A DNA stretch of 64,000 bases from Cyclina sinensis (taxonomy: Eukaryota; Mollusca; Bivalvia; Venerida; Veneridae), in the NCBI GenBank assembly GCA_012932295.1, contig JAAONU010000013.1:4138603-4202602 (forward strand), written 5' to 3'. Positions 1 through 12,317 of this stretch are shown here, one piece after another. The notes beneath the pieces are model-generated. The model was not told where the DNA came from. It made no database searches and saw only the letters and a list, made by a program, of their open reading frames with translations. The number at the start of each line of letters is the position of its first letter. Position 1 is the stretch's first letter. The translations under genes and the position numbers were made by a program.

Positions 1-26
1 GTCACAGTTTTCTCAGCAACTATAAG

Positions 27-281
27 ATGCAGCAGCCTGATATTTTGCATATTGCTTTATCCTATATTCTCATATGGTATAAAGCGATTATATGCTCCTT
101 GCTCATCTACTTCCTGTTTACCAAATACTTAGAAGTACCAGCACACAGGAAAGGAGGTTCACTTGATCGTGTTTTTGTGAATAAAGACTTCGATGAATCA
201 GAAATCACAGATGTAATACCTGTTCATTATTCTGACCATTTTCATATCCATCTAGCTGTGCCTTGGATGAAGTTGTATTAA
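27..281 (+). pseudogene. Decayed LINE endonuclease fragment
   Basis: The open frame from about 100 to 275 reads like the C-terminal end of an apurinic-type endonuclease domain of a non-LTR retrotransposon: a PAHRKGGSLDRVFV stretch followed about 20 residues later by HYSDHFHIHLAV. The pattern H-x-G-x-x-LD followed by SDH is characteristic of that fold, in which SDH holds a catalytic aspartate and histidine. No reverse transcriptase follows in frame and the frame stops at 281, so this is a remnant. The first 25 residues, rich in hydrophobics, are probably not part of the domain. The family assignment rests on motif reading only. Confidence 0.5.
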
Positions 282-2434
282 GTTCAGGTAAATACTCGGA
301 AAAATTTGACACTTTTTATACATATGACAAATGCAAATTACATTATGAAAGTCAAATTTCTGATAGCGGGGGTATCACTAGTGAGCATTGGCTCACAAAT
401 TTACTTGTTTTACCTAATAATTTCAGTAATAAGTACACCTGTACATCTGTGCAATTTTATTGTGTATGTTAATGCTAACAGAACCTCGGAGACTTCATTG
501 TGTTTCATATACAAAGACAGTAGTCTACTAATGGAAACTTAACAGTACTTGGGTTCAAAAAGTAAAGAGGCACATTTCTTTGTTTTATGTATACAGTTTG
601 AAGTTTTACATAGACTCACATAGGGAAGACTTAAAAAATCTTCTTGTCTGATGTTTCCCCTTGAATTAAAAAAAGAGATAATGAAGTACATAGGAAGAGG
701 AAAGAGTCTCGTATTTATTTACACATGTTATTTTTTACAGTATATATATATTATATAAAACTGTTTTCCACCTGGTTCTAACACAGGTATGTTTCTAACA
801 TATGTCCTCAGCTGTTGCAATAAATTCTTAATTGTAAAAGTCTTCGTATTTGTTGTTCCTTTCTTACTATGGTTGACCTTTGCAGTCATAGACGTATACT
901 CGGACGTAACTGGCGGACACGGTTATCAGTTATATTGTTGAATTGTCCTATCATATTGAAAGACAACTGACGAGCTTGTTGCTTCGTAAGCAAACGTCGT
1001 CATCAGAGAACATAAAGTTTATACCGTGTTATCAAATATTTTAGAAAATCCCTTTATCTGAAGAGGATTTCTTGTTTATAATGACGGGAGACAATTTGAT
1101 TTAACGGAACTCTGCCGTAGTAAATTAAGAAGACGTCTATAGTGGCAATGTTACTTCAAGTAAATTGAATCGTTAGTCCCGCATTATGGTTAAGTCAAGC
1201 TTTAGTTACATCTAACAGGAATAACAAAAGAGTACTTTCAGAAATAGATAAAAAAAAGGTGGTAAGAGGCAGTTTTAATACGCATTACAAATGTCGGCGA
1301 TTAGTGCCGCAAATAAAAATCGGGTATCGAAAGACATGTTAGTATGCGGTCAAAAAGGTGTCTACCGGAAAATCCATATTTGACATGAATACTTCTGTCT
1401 CCTTTAGAGTTGACCGCGGGACGCCGTCTGATCCTGAGAAACATGCCGAGCAAGTATTTTGCAGCAAGCTAGATTTGTGACCCGGACAAGCCAAATCAGA
1501 AAAAAGACGCACGGGTTGCACACAGAAAAGCTATAATGACGACCATGCCTAGCTGACGCCTTGACAACAAAGGATGGAATAGCAGAATTTGTATTTAAAT
1601 ACTGTATCAGGAGAAAATACAAAACATAACGGCTTTTAATGAAAATTCTTAATAATTACCATCCGTCAAAAGCAAACAATTTTGTGATATATTTATAATA
1701 TATTTCAGCTATTTGTCATCTGAAAGAAAAACAGTGTGTAAGTTGTTTTGGTTTTGTTTTGTTTTTTGTTGTTATTTTTTTCAAACATATTCATTCAGCA
1801 TTACAGTCATCAGAGGTAACACTCAAATAAAAGTAAATCATCGACAGTTTTCAGTGTTCAGTTGTTCTGGCTACATTTTTACGTGTATTTCCAATAACAT
1901 TGTTACTAAAAAATGAGACAAAAACTATATCGTGATCTTATAAACGAAACCCAGACTTTTGTAAAAACCGTTCTATTACTGACAATATCTTCGTTCTCAA
2001 ATGTCTGATTGACATAATGCAATCTGATAAGAAGAATATATTTGATGTTTTGTTGATTTTTAGCAGACCTTTGATTCTGTCTTGACATTAGATTTGTAGC
2101 AAAAACTTGGAAGAGAAAACAAGTTATATCAATGTTCAAATGACCCAGACGTTAATGCTAAAAACACATTCATTAAGTATTCAGAAATCACGTAAATAAG
2201 AAATAAGAAGGACTTCTCTCACAATAGCTGTAAAGTGATTCATGTCAGGGTCAGTATGATTTTTACCATTTTCTACTTAACTGAATTAGACTTAACCATT
2301 TTCTCTTTGAGTAAACTTGAGTAAAAATGTTAGTAATGTTAGTTTATCTAAGGATACTTTTCAGTTCAAGTTGATCTGTTTTTTTCTTTTTCAAATATTC
2401 AGGGTGATCTTGACCACTAATATTACTTTGAAAC
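282..2434. other. Non-coding stretch
   Basis: No coding region recognised; the short frames here show no domain. Around 605-660 there is a short fragment resembling the inverted form of the ~165 bp unit found at 2.4-4.1 kb (AGACTT near AATCTTCTTGTCTG). Confidence 0.6.
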
Positions 2435-4115
2435 CAGAGGGTCATGATGGCTCACCTGAGTACTTTGGCTGTGGGTTTGCTATTAAGCAAACATAAGGAG
2501 TAGTATCACATTTTCTACCTGAAGATTTGTAGGTGCCTTTAAACCAAATATCTTAATATCAGTCAATAAATTAAGACTCTATAACAGAAAGTAGAAATAC
2601 CTATTATTAGCCATGGTGACCTTGACGTTGACCCACTGACCTCAAACCCCACCTAAGGGTAAAGAAGTCAATGCAAGGAACATACAAACCAAATATGAAA
2701 GATACTGGTCTACAAAGTAAGCCTGTATGAGGTTATTTAGATAAATCTATTTTTAGCCTCGGTGACCTTTACCCGAAAGTATTTGTAGAGGTTCATGCAA
2801 AGTGTCTATATACCAAATACATGTATTAAAAATATTCTGTATGTCTTCTGAGCATAACGTCTAAGGTTTCGGACAAGAAGATTTTCAAATATTAAATATT
2901 TTACTAAAAAAAAAGGAACCCCGGGGTGGGGCCAATATTGTCCCCAGATTTGTTTAATCTTTCCTATTTAAGCCTATGTAAAGTCATGTGACCTCGGGCA
3001 GGGCCATAAATGACCCCAGAGGCATAATTTAAACAATCTTCGGAGAGAATATTTAGATGAAACTCCGTGCACAATATGTAAGTACTATAGCTTACAGTTT
3101 CTCACAAGAAGATTTTAGAAGATTTTACATAAATAAGCCCCCAGGGCGGGGCCAATCTTGACCCAGGGACATAATTTTAACAAACTTAATAGAAGTCCAC
3201 TATTCAAAGTTTCAATGCCAAATTTCAGAACTCTAGACCATATGCGGTTTCAGACCAGAAGATTTTAAAGAATGTATTCTATATTTCTACGTAAAAGATG
3301 TGACCATACGGGCGGGGGTCACAGTAAACCTAGGAACATAATTTGAAGAAACTTGGTAGAGGTCCACTAGACAATGCTACACACCAAATTTTAGACCTCT
3401 GGGCTTAGCAGTTTTAGACAAGAAGATTTTTAAAGATTTTTCCTCTATATTTCAATGTAAAATTTGTGACCCCTCAGATGGGGCCAATAGTGACCCTAGG
3501 GACATAATTTGAACAAGCTTGGTAAAGGTCCACTAGACAATGCTTCATACCAAATTTTAAAATTCTAGGCCTTGTTGGTCAGACAAGAAGATTTTTAAAG
3601 ATGTTCATATATGTTGGTATGTAAAATTTGTGACCCCTCGGGCGGGGCCAATAGTGACCAAAGGTACATTAGTTGAACAATCTTATAAGAGGTCTACCAG
3701 ACAATGCTTCGTTCTATATTTTAAAACCCTCGGCCCTGTGGTTTCAGACAAGATTTTTAAAGATTTTCTTCTGTATTGCAATGCTGACTCCAGGGACATT
3801 ATTTGAACAAACTTGGTAGAAGTTTACTAGATAATGCTACACACCAAATTTCAGACCTCAGAGATGAACAGTTTTAGACAAGAAGATTTTTTTCTTCATT
3901 CTTGTTGCAATAACAACCAGTTCTTCTTTGAATGGAAATCTTTAAGGAACTTTGGTAAAGCTTCATGCAAGGAACATTCCTGCAAAGTTTTATCATCTTT
4001 CACTTAGTTGTTTAGGAGGAGATTTTGTTTAAATAAAAAATTGACGACGCACGACGGACAGAGGGCGATCACAAAAGCTGAACTTGAGCACAAAATACTC
4101 AGGTGAGCTAAAAAT
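2435..4115 (+). repeat. Array of diverged ~165 bp units with inverted ends
   Basis: An interspersed element built from about seven diverged units. The anchor GACAAGAAGATTTTTAAAG or a close variant recurs near 2870, 3102, 3256, 3417, 3583, 3749 and 3877, mostly 154-166 bp apart. Each unit also carries a GGGCGGGGCCAAT-type box, a GACATAATTTGAACAA box and a CACTAGACAATGCT box. The block opens near GGCTCACCTGAGTA (about 2449) and closes near CTCAGGTGAGCTAAAA (4099-4114), so the ends are short inverted repeats. Further copies lie at 45.4-46.9 kb in the same orientation and at 63.1-64 kb inverted. No protein is encoded. Confidence 0.8.
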
Positions 4116-5359
4116 CAAATGTATGTTCACAGTTTGAACTTCCATCAGACATGCATTTCGAAAAAATACAATACGAAGTGAATCCAACCTAACATCGAGA
4201 CCAAACGACAGATCAGATTGACTGAACGGAGATGCCGTAAACATGAGAAAAATTGATTTTGGACAGCATATTATTCAACAAAATATGATACTGAACATTT
4301 ATTATTGAGAAGACCTTTTACTTTTGTTTGAAAGTTTCATTTGAGAAGAGTTTCAATACACTTTTACAATATTTGATAACTGAGAGAAGAATTTTGCCAG
4401 CAACCTTCTACATACACCAGAGCGCTATATTTCTTGCTTTATGGAAATAGCTGAAATGCAATTATCCTTGTTTAAATTATTGTGTCAAAAAATCAAACGC
4501 CATAAGTCAATTTTGACCAAAGAATTACAAGAAGGAAAACTTTGAGAAGAACCTATTTACTCAGAGAAAGCTATTCAGTAGTGGAACTGACAATATAATT
4601 AAGAAAGTTGATCGTTCAGAGCTATTCTATGGTAGAACCTTCGTTATTTCTATAGACTTAGTATTACCATAGTACTTGCACTGAGCCATCGCAATATGAT
4701 CAAGGAAATCAAAGTGCTGAGAATATTAAACAAGCTGTCAGTATGAAAGATCTATTCATGTCATTGAACTTATAAATATATATATTGAGAATAGTCAAAT
4801 TTAAAGGAAAAAAGGAAAAACATTAACAGTAAATGCCTCTTCTGAATAATGCAACTCAAAATACACTTTTGCGTTAATTCTTTTTGAGTAAACAAGTTTA
4901 TCAGAAGCATATTTTAATCAATTTAGCTTTGAACATCAATGTTAATACATTGTGCTAATATTTGTGTATACGTACAGAAAGAAATCAATTAGACTTAAAC
5001 CTGTGAAACAACGGATCATGGAATTTAAAGCCTTGTTGTGGCGTCCATCTTAGTACTCAGCAATGACTGAGGCAAAATACCAGGTATATCTTAGGAAAAA
5101 TTATATATCCACGACTCGTTTACTAATTCTCCCAAAAGTAACGAGAACCCCGGTCTTATAATTATCCTGTAACTCATTGAAGAGTCTCCACTCAAGAGAA
5201 ACGTTCTGCACTGAATCAAGTCATAGATGCATGTTTCTGATCTTTTTGGTCAAAGGTTATATATTATATGTATTTCCAACTTAAAAAATTACAATCACGA
5301 ATAATGCAAGTAACTGCTATCCAGTTGACTTCGACATAACGAATAAAAATGAAAAAATG

Positions 5360-5612
5360 ATCTGTGCCAACTCCCATATTATAATGTGCCACACACCTGT
5401 CATATAGATCTTGCGCCACACTCTATCATATAGTATTCTGTTGCACACACCTTCTATATTTTTTGTCGCCACACTAACATAGATTATCTGCCAAAACTCC
5501 TTAAATAGATTTTGCAAACCTTACAATGTATTCTTGTTGCCACACCTATCATTATAATATTAGTCGCACATCCTTGTATTCTGTTCCACACTCCTTATCA
5601 TATAGTGTACAC
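5360..5612. repeat. Degenerate minisatellite, ~35-45 bp unit
   Basis: About six imperfect copies built around GCCACACAC or GCCACACTC followed by ATCATATAG. The unit drifts in length and sequence, so it is an old array. Confidence 0.6.
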
Positions 5613-7460
5613 TGAAAGGGGCTGTAAGCTAAATTCAATATGAAGCTTACTATGGGTTCGATATTTAAGTTAGACATTGACTTTTCTAGTTGATGCTCGG
5701 AGTGAATTTCAGGCTAATGAGAATAATGAACCTGCTCTGAGATTGATATCCACATTGGACTTGGTAATTTCCGAGCCAGCTCGGAAATCGATATTTAATA
5801 AAGGGAATTTTGAGGGGAAAAAATTCGAGTTAGAAGACAAATTTCTTGCATCTGTATCGATTAAGTACAGGTATACTTTGGCTGTTGTAAGTTTTGTGTA
5901 ATTCTGTCCGCATTTACCTACACATTTATATTTTAAGAAGTCTCTTTGTTTTCTATTTTTACCTACGGCGGGTTGTTAAGTCTGAGATTAAAACGGAGTT
6001 GATACACTCCCTGCCCATTTTTAGATGACAGAAGTTTCCTAAATAAATATCAAGATATATATATGCTATTTTAAATTTTGACAAAATATTTTGTGACAGT
6101 GTCTATTAAGCTTCTGGGATTTTATAAATGCACTACTGCATCAGGATAATTGAAATTTGCTACTTACTACGACTGTAGATTTGTTTTGTAGTTAAAGTGT
6201 TGCGATAGAAAAATATGTTGAGATGCACTTACCTCAGTAAGTTTATAAATGTAGACATAAATCAAATTCAGTTTTTCCTCATTCTAAGGTCAGTTTCCTA
6301 GCTTCACACTATTTCACGTAATCTGTTCACTTCCAGTTCAGACTAATATCTTTAAGACAGCTTTTCTTTTACAGACATACGAAAGTAATGTATGACAGCA
6401 TTATTAGGTTATGTCATTTCTGCACTGTCAGACGACCGTATAAGAATAAAACTCGCATCATATGAGCCATGTAGTTTCTGCCCTGGAGAATTTTTAACAG
6501 TTTGTCTGGAATCTTGATTAAACGGATGAGATAAATAATTGCCAGGTCTATATTTTTTTAAGAACTTTCATTTTCAAAAGGAGTCTGACCCGAAAAGACA
6601 AACCAATTTTCGACCGGGTTAGAAAAGTTCGGCAAGATGTCACTATTTCGAGTGAATTCTCATGAGGAATGAGCAATCATGAACTGAATCTAAACAGTAA
6701 CAAGAAAAATATTCATAGATTTGTAAAAAAAACTATATTTATGTCTCCAAATTCAGAGGAAGCTATACTGAGAAAATCTTCTTGTTCTGTATAACTATTT
6801 AAAGTTGAATAAACGATAACCTGTGGAACATGGCAATGTTTACCACTGTCTGATAAAGTCTATCGCCTTTGAGACAAATGCCGTGCAAAAGAAATCCTAA
6901 GAGTGTAAAGCCTTTAACACATGGTGGATTGAACTCGATGTTGCACAGTCTTGTTGAGCAAAGATGTTACTTTATAGTGGTTTGGGTGTTAACTTGTATG
7001 GATTCAAATCAATCAAGGACTGTAAATTTGTCTGATTGAACAAGACATATGCCCTAAGAATTATAAATGCTTCATATTTTTTTAAGTAATTAAGAACAAA
7101 CTCTTATAGGTTCAGTCAATGGGTTTTAGCCTTTGTTTAAGATTTGCTTATTATATGTGTTCAACTTTTTTGTAGTTCATTTGTAAATAACCGCAATAAA
7201 TAGGCATTAAGTAACAATATGGCGATATTAAGTCAAGTAAAATGCTTGTTTTTTTTTATAGTGCCACCGTTACTGAAAGGTTAAGCATCTGTATACGTAC
7301 ATAACAGTGTCAGATCCGCTTCAACGTTAAATTTATATTGTAAGAAATACGTACGTAAACTTACTTAAACTTACTTAAAGCACGAAGATTTTCAAATTGT
7401 TTCACTCAGTAATAAAACTCAAACAAAAATCGGTGAGGCGATGACTGAAAACATTTTCTC

Positions 7461-7556
7461 ATTTTGACAATGAGAATGAGCAAGGGTTTCGTCATATGTG
7501 ATCGGTTAATTTTGACAATGAGAATGAGCAAAGGTTTCCACAGAGGTGATCGGTAA
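7461..7556. repeat. Two-copy 48 bp direct repeat
   Basis: ATTTTGACAATGAGAATGAG is followed by CAAGGGTTTC or CAAAGGTTTC and ends in GTGATCGGT. The copies start at 7461 and 7509. Confidence 0.8.
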
Positions 7557-8826
7557 TAATATTGACCCTTAGAACACAGTTCTGTTCCATTTTAAGCTAA
7601 TGAGCTGCTCTAATGATAAGACATGAAGTAAACGTGTCAGTAATTCATAAAGTAACACAATGCAAAGCAGCTTAGATGTAGAGGGAGATACTAGCTTGAA
7701 ACAATATAAAAATTCTATCATAGACTACGTCGTAATAAGCCGGGTGATATTTTTGATATTACACCAGTGTAATAACACTGACTGTCAACGTCATTAACAT
7801 TACGCTTATGACAAAACAAACGGTTTCTGTGCGTTTCTGTCACCATTCACTTTCAAAACTTCTATGTATATAAATAGAATATTACATTCGTGGTCATTTA
7901 ATACGGGGTTTATTACACTTGTTATAAGAACACGATAAAAAGTCGACCGAGCTCATTTTTATCGTTTTTAAATAACTCGTGCAATAAATCAAGTGTTACA
8001 TGATTACTCATTTAATATCTTCTATTTATCAAAAATACAAAAACAAGAAAATTAACAGATTAAATTGTTCATATGGAAATACTGTACATGAAAAAGAGAC
8101 AAGAAGGCTAACGATAATTTCCGTTTGAATAAGGTATTTCCTTTCTGATTCTGATTGGAGGCATATACACTTACCGCTCTTTCTTATCTTGTGTACACTA
8201 GATATATTTCTTTAATTTATAGTAGTACTCAGCAATCATTGGTTAGACTTTTCCGCCAGTTCCGCCAAAGTACAAGGTAACACATGGTAATCTAAGGTTG
8301 GAATCAATTTATCGACCGTTCCATTTTTCCTGAACCTTGAAGAAATTCGAAATATTTTGATAGAATAATTCTTTATACGTTCTTGGTTGAAATCTGACAT
8401 GACATATTTAAAATGATTTACATGTCACAAACGTGTTCTGACGAAGTCGATGCACACACAAATTTGCTCCTGGTGTTAGTAGACAAATACTTATGACGGG
8501 CACATAACGATCACAATAGCTCACCTTAGCTAAATTATGATCGAATGAATTAAAAAGGCAGTTTTTGTTTCTTCAAGTGATCACACTGTGGTATTATTAA
8601 AGCGTTTTTATCTGTGTTTTCAGCGGTTCTAGTCTGTGTGAATATTCATATGCTAAGATGCACTTCAGTTTACATTCGTATGAAATTGCAAGCACATAGA
8701 GAAACCATTTTAACTATTTCAAAATATCTTTATCTATTTATTCCTCCTGATTTACTTAGAAATCAGGTAAAAAGTCACCTCGCTCCATGATGCTCTTGTG
8801 TCTGATGTCTTGATTTCTTTAATTAT

Positions 8827-9279
8827 CTTAAAGAGACTGACTCACAGAATTTAGCTGAAATTTTTTTTCTTTAAAATGTAAGAGAGGTTAATATACTCTG
8901 GAGAAAAGATAATATTATGCTTCTATACACGATGAAAAATGAAAAAAAAAAGTTTTAACTTTAGCAGGATTGGAACACCATTACCTTTCGGTCAGTAAAA
9001 TAGAGAGCGATGATCTACACCACTGAGCCACAGCGTCTAATTATAAAGTTTTATCAAAATTAATATTGTTACTAAAATATCTACCCGATGACTAACGGGA
9101 TAAACTTTTTACCGATAGAATTGTGTAAAACTTTATGTTTTGATGTTTTTCTGTAACAAAAAATGAGTCAGTAACTTAGTTTAGATATGTTCTTCAAAAT
9201 TACAGCAAGAATTTCAAGATGAATAAACATTTTCTTTTTTTTTCATCGTCGGCCCATCTATGAGACAGTCCCTTTAAAG
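8827..9279 (-). mobile_element. SINE-like element with tRNA-like core and inverted ends
   Basis: The reverse strand of about 8968-9042 reads as a tRNA-like module with an A box (TGGCTCAGTGGTGTAG) and a B box (GGTGTTCCAATCC), the internal RNA polymerase III promoter layout of tRNA-derived SINEs. The flanks are near-inverted copies of each other: CTTAAAGAGACTGACTCA at 8827 and TGAGACAGTCCCTTTAAAG at 9261. A SINE does not normally have such ends, so it may be a composite or a DNA element that captured a tRNA. It has no protein-coding capacity. Confidence 0.6.
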
Positions 9280-10624
9280 GTACTGTGGTCTTCAATCAGG
9301 CAAAGAAAATACGGAAATACGCACGGTCTCAACGGTATACATAGTTTTGCAAATGCTAGTAAATGGTATATCCTTTAATGGTAATAATTCTCTGAACTTT
9401 AAGATTTCAGTAATGTTATCATTGGCGAAGTTTTACTTAACATTTTATCATATAAACTGTATCGGGTCGATTCAATCTCTTAACATTTATAGTTCCTACA
9501 AACAGTATTCTATAACACTTTTTGCAGTTTTTTTCATTACTGCCACTCTTCTTCCAACGACATCGATCCCCTTGTCATGTCAAATTTATTGAGCAAGTTT
9601 TATCTTGCAAGGTCTGGTTTACTCATTTTATTGTCCATTGATACGAGAAAAGAAGTCAAGAATATCTTACGCAATCCTGTTAAATATTGAGATTAATTTT
9701 ATTATTTATATACGTCAAACAATATTAGAGGACTGTCTCCACCAGTTTCGAAGTTTTAATAGTTCTATTGATTTCAACGTGGTTAGTTTACCTAATCTAC
9801 AAGCCTGGAAACGACACGTGCTAGACTTCCATTCTGTATTAGAAACTGATAAGTCTAGGTGTGAAGGAAGATAAATGTATTTTACGCTGTTTAAGCGGAG
9901 CGAATTAGGCGTAAATAATTTCCTATGATTGGGTAAGATCTGTTCATAGTACCAATGGAGTTGTTTTGTAACTTTTTTAAAATAATATGTCGCACGAGTT
10001 TTTGTACTTTAGGTAACACGTATTCATTGTCATTCAGCTTTAGGCATCAATGCTTACGGACTCATTATTTTAAGAACGGGTCAACTGCACAGTTATTAGT
10101 ACAGTATATATGTATGTATATAATTATATGTTCGCATTAGATATTTTGCTGAACAGTGGTATATTGTGGCCAGATGTTACGGTTTTGTTGCAATTTCGGT
10201 ACAGTTGTATGAGTTATAGACTTTGATGTATTGTAAGCTATGCCCAAGTGCTCGATACAATATATATTATATACTAAGTATTTTTTGTTTTGTTGTTTAT
10301 TCAGTAGTTACAGATCTGTGTAGGTCATAGGAACTGCAATTTTAACTTAATAAAATTTACATAGATCAGTTGAAGAAATCATAAATAATTCATCCGTAAA
10401 CACTAAAAGATATTCAATACAATTTCTCATTTAATAGTGAAATGCTCTGAAGTAAAATAAACTACTTATTATAGTGTCTGATTGGGTAAATTGTACTATG
10501 AATATCATCTATTCAGCGATTTTTCCATTCAATATCATTAAGTTCAGTCACTAATGCATTTCTATTACAGTTGATTTTTTTAGATGCACAACGTTTCCAC
10601 ATATGTAAAGAAAAGTTGAAGCCT
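9280..10624. other. Non-coding stretch
   Basis: Three short forward frames (9347-9592, 9605-9874, 9955-10140) follow one another, but none shows a recognisable domain. They look like chance frames. Confidence 0.5.
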
Positions 10625-10633
10625 ACTTCCGAC

Positions 10634-11332
10634 TAGTCTCACTATTTCGCCTCCGAAGGTGAACCCATTTTATAGGCTGATATTTTATAGTTGTTCACCT
10701 TCTACGTCTCACTTTGATCTGTATCTGGTAAAGCGGACTCGGTTCGGCACGATTTTTACCCTGTCCTGGTTATCTATTAACCTAGAACACTGAGTATTCC
10801 GATTGCCAAATTTTGATAAAATGGTGGATTAATCAGGTACGAAATAAGTCTATCGGACGAGACGTTAAACCGAGGTCCCATGTATCAGTGCTATACACTG
10901 AGCATGTAAAAGAACCAGGGGTGTCTCTGGAATGGAATGCTTTCTGTATCTTGCACTACCCCCATAACATAAAATAACTAATCTCTTCAAGGGGCGTCGG
11001 TCATATGGGCAACCGGTACCGACGGTAAATAAGCTCAAATAGATAGATAGTACGAAATAAGTGTTTCAATTCTATGCTTATGTATTTGTGTGTTTTCTTG
11101 GATTGCAGGATCAGGTATGAATTTAGTTATCATATTTTATTATATTTTTATCATTTTTTGCCTTAAACTCTGTGAACTGTTGGACAAACGAGCCATAAAA
11201 AGTGCCCAATCGCCTACGATTGGGCGAGTCCGCTTAGCCAGATGTAGATGAAAGTGAGACGTAGAAGGTGAACAACTATAAAATATCAGCCTATAAAATG
11301 GGTTCACCTTCGGAGGCGAAATAGTGAGACTA
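10634..11332. mobile_element. Non-autonomous Mutator-like DNA element
   Basis: The ends are near-perfect inverted repeats of about 107 bp (10634-10741 and 11226-11332), opening TAGTCTCACTATTTCGCCTC. The element is flanked by an exact 9 bp direct repeat, ACTTCCGAC, at 10625-10633 and 11333-11341, which I read as the target-site duplication. Long terminal inverted repeats with a 9 bp duplication are typical of Mutator-like elements; hAT and P elements give 8 bp. No transposase is encoded, so it would depend on a partner elsewhere. A SINE is inserted inside it; without that insert the element is about 490 bp. Confidence 0.85.
10850..11050 (+). mobile_element. 5'-truncated SINE nested in the Mutator-like element
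   Basis: The sequence matches the 3' body of the SINE at 12.03 kb: GACGTTAAAC, TCAGTGCTATACACTGA, AAAGAACCAG, ATAACTAA, GGTACCGACG and a terminal CTCAAATAGATAGATAG. It is flanked by an exact 12 bp direct repeat, TACGAAATAAGT, at 10838-10849 and 11051-11062, the signature of target-primed reverse transcription. The tRNA-like head is missing, as expected for incomplete reverse transcription. Confidence 0.88.
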
Positions 11333-11341
11333 ACTTCCGAC

Positions 11342-12027
11342 CTACTTTACTTGTATTGATGTTATGCACATAAAAAAGAAATAATTGTCAAGACTGCAAG
11401 TAATTTTGAACCAGAGACTAAAATCACTAAAAGGATTTAAACCGGAAAAGGAGTCAATTTCGTATTTAATTGTCGTCTGCTAAAACTTGTATGTCTGTAA
11501 AAGGAGACAATTTATCCTAGGAAAAATATTTTAATGTTAATCAACCTAAAGCTGTAAATTAAATGGTACTTTTTCCAGCAGTTAAACATGCTTCTTCCAC
11601 AAAGTTACTTTAGGCATTGAAACTATGTCGTGATGATAATAGGCAAATATAAGACATTTTAAATACTAGCAATTTTTTTAATTTCTATGTATGACTCTTT
11701 GGTTAAAGCAGCTAGCTCACAGCTGGTCATTGACTAAGAATTTTAACTATCTGTGTATTTACGTTTATCAATACCCATCTTTACAAGCACAGGATATAAT
11801 GAATACACTTTGAAATATAAGCTGCGATCATCTGTTTTAGAAATAATTAAAGTATCGTAAATAGAGCTAAAAAGGGAAAATATTTTTTTTAAAAAAAGGA
11901 CAGCACAACAATATTATATAGGACAAGACTTACCTTTCCAGTGTGAATTATATTCACTTACACATTTGAAATGAAACCACTGTATTTTGCATTTCAACAT
12001 TTTGTCTATTTAATCCTGCATCCTGCA
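11342..12027. other. Non-coding stretch
   Basis: AT-rich sequence with no recognised gene or element. Confidence 0.55.
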
Positions 12028-12317
12028 GGACCAGTGGCACAGTGGCAACGCGCTGAACTGGTAATCCAGGGGTCGCGAATTCGCTCCCCGTTCCTCAATT
12101 AAAATTACGTATTCTCTTTCGGATGAGACGTTAAACTGAGGTCCTATATATCAGTGCTATACACTGACCATAGAAAAGAACCAGAGGCGTCATTGAAATG
12201 GGATGCTTTCTTGTCTTGCACTTTCCCCGAACAACCTAAAATAACTAACCTCTCCATGGGGCGACGATCAAATGGTCAACAGGTACCGACGACAAATAAA
12301 CTCAAATAGATAGGAGC
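12028..12317 (+). mobile_element. tRNA-derived SINE, apparently full length
   Basis: The head (12030-12095) has an A box-like CAGTGGCACAGTGGCAACG and a B box-like GGGTCGCGAATTCGC. It is followed by the same body as the nested copy at 10.85 kb, ending in CTCAAATAGATAG. Related copies are at 19.6 and 28.6 kb. Transcription would be by RNA polymerase III from the internal boxes. The B box is degenerate, so this copy may be inactive. Confidence 0.82.

Larger units (their letters stand above)
4116..8826. other. Non-coding stretch
   Basis: No gene recognised. The frame at 5677-5901 (74 codons) shows no domain, signal peptide or paralogue in the window. Two small tandem repeats inside this stretch are listed separately. 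Confidence 0.55.
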
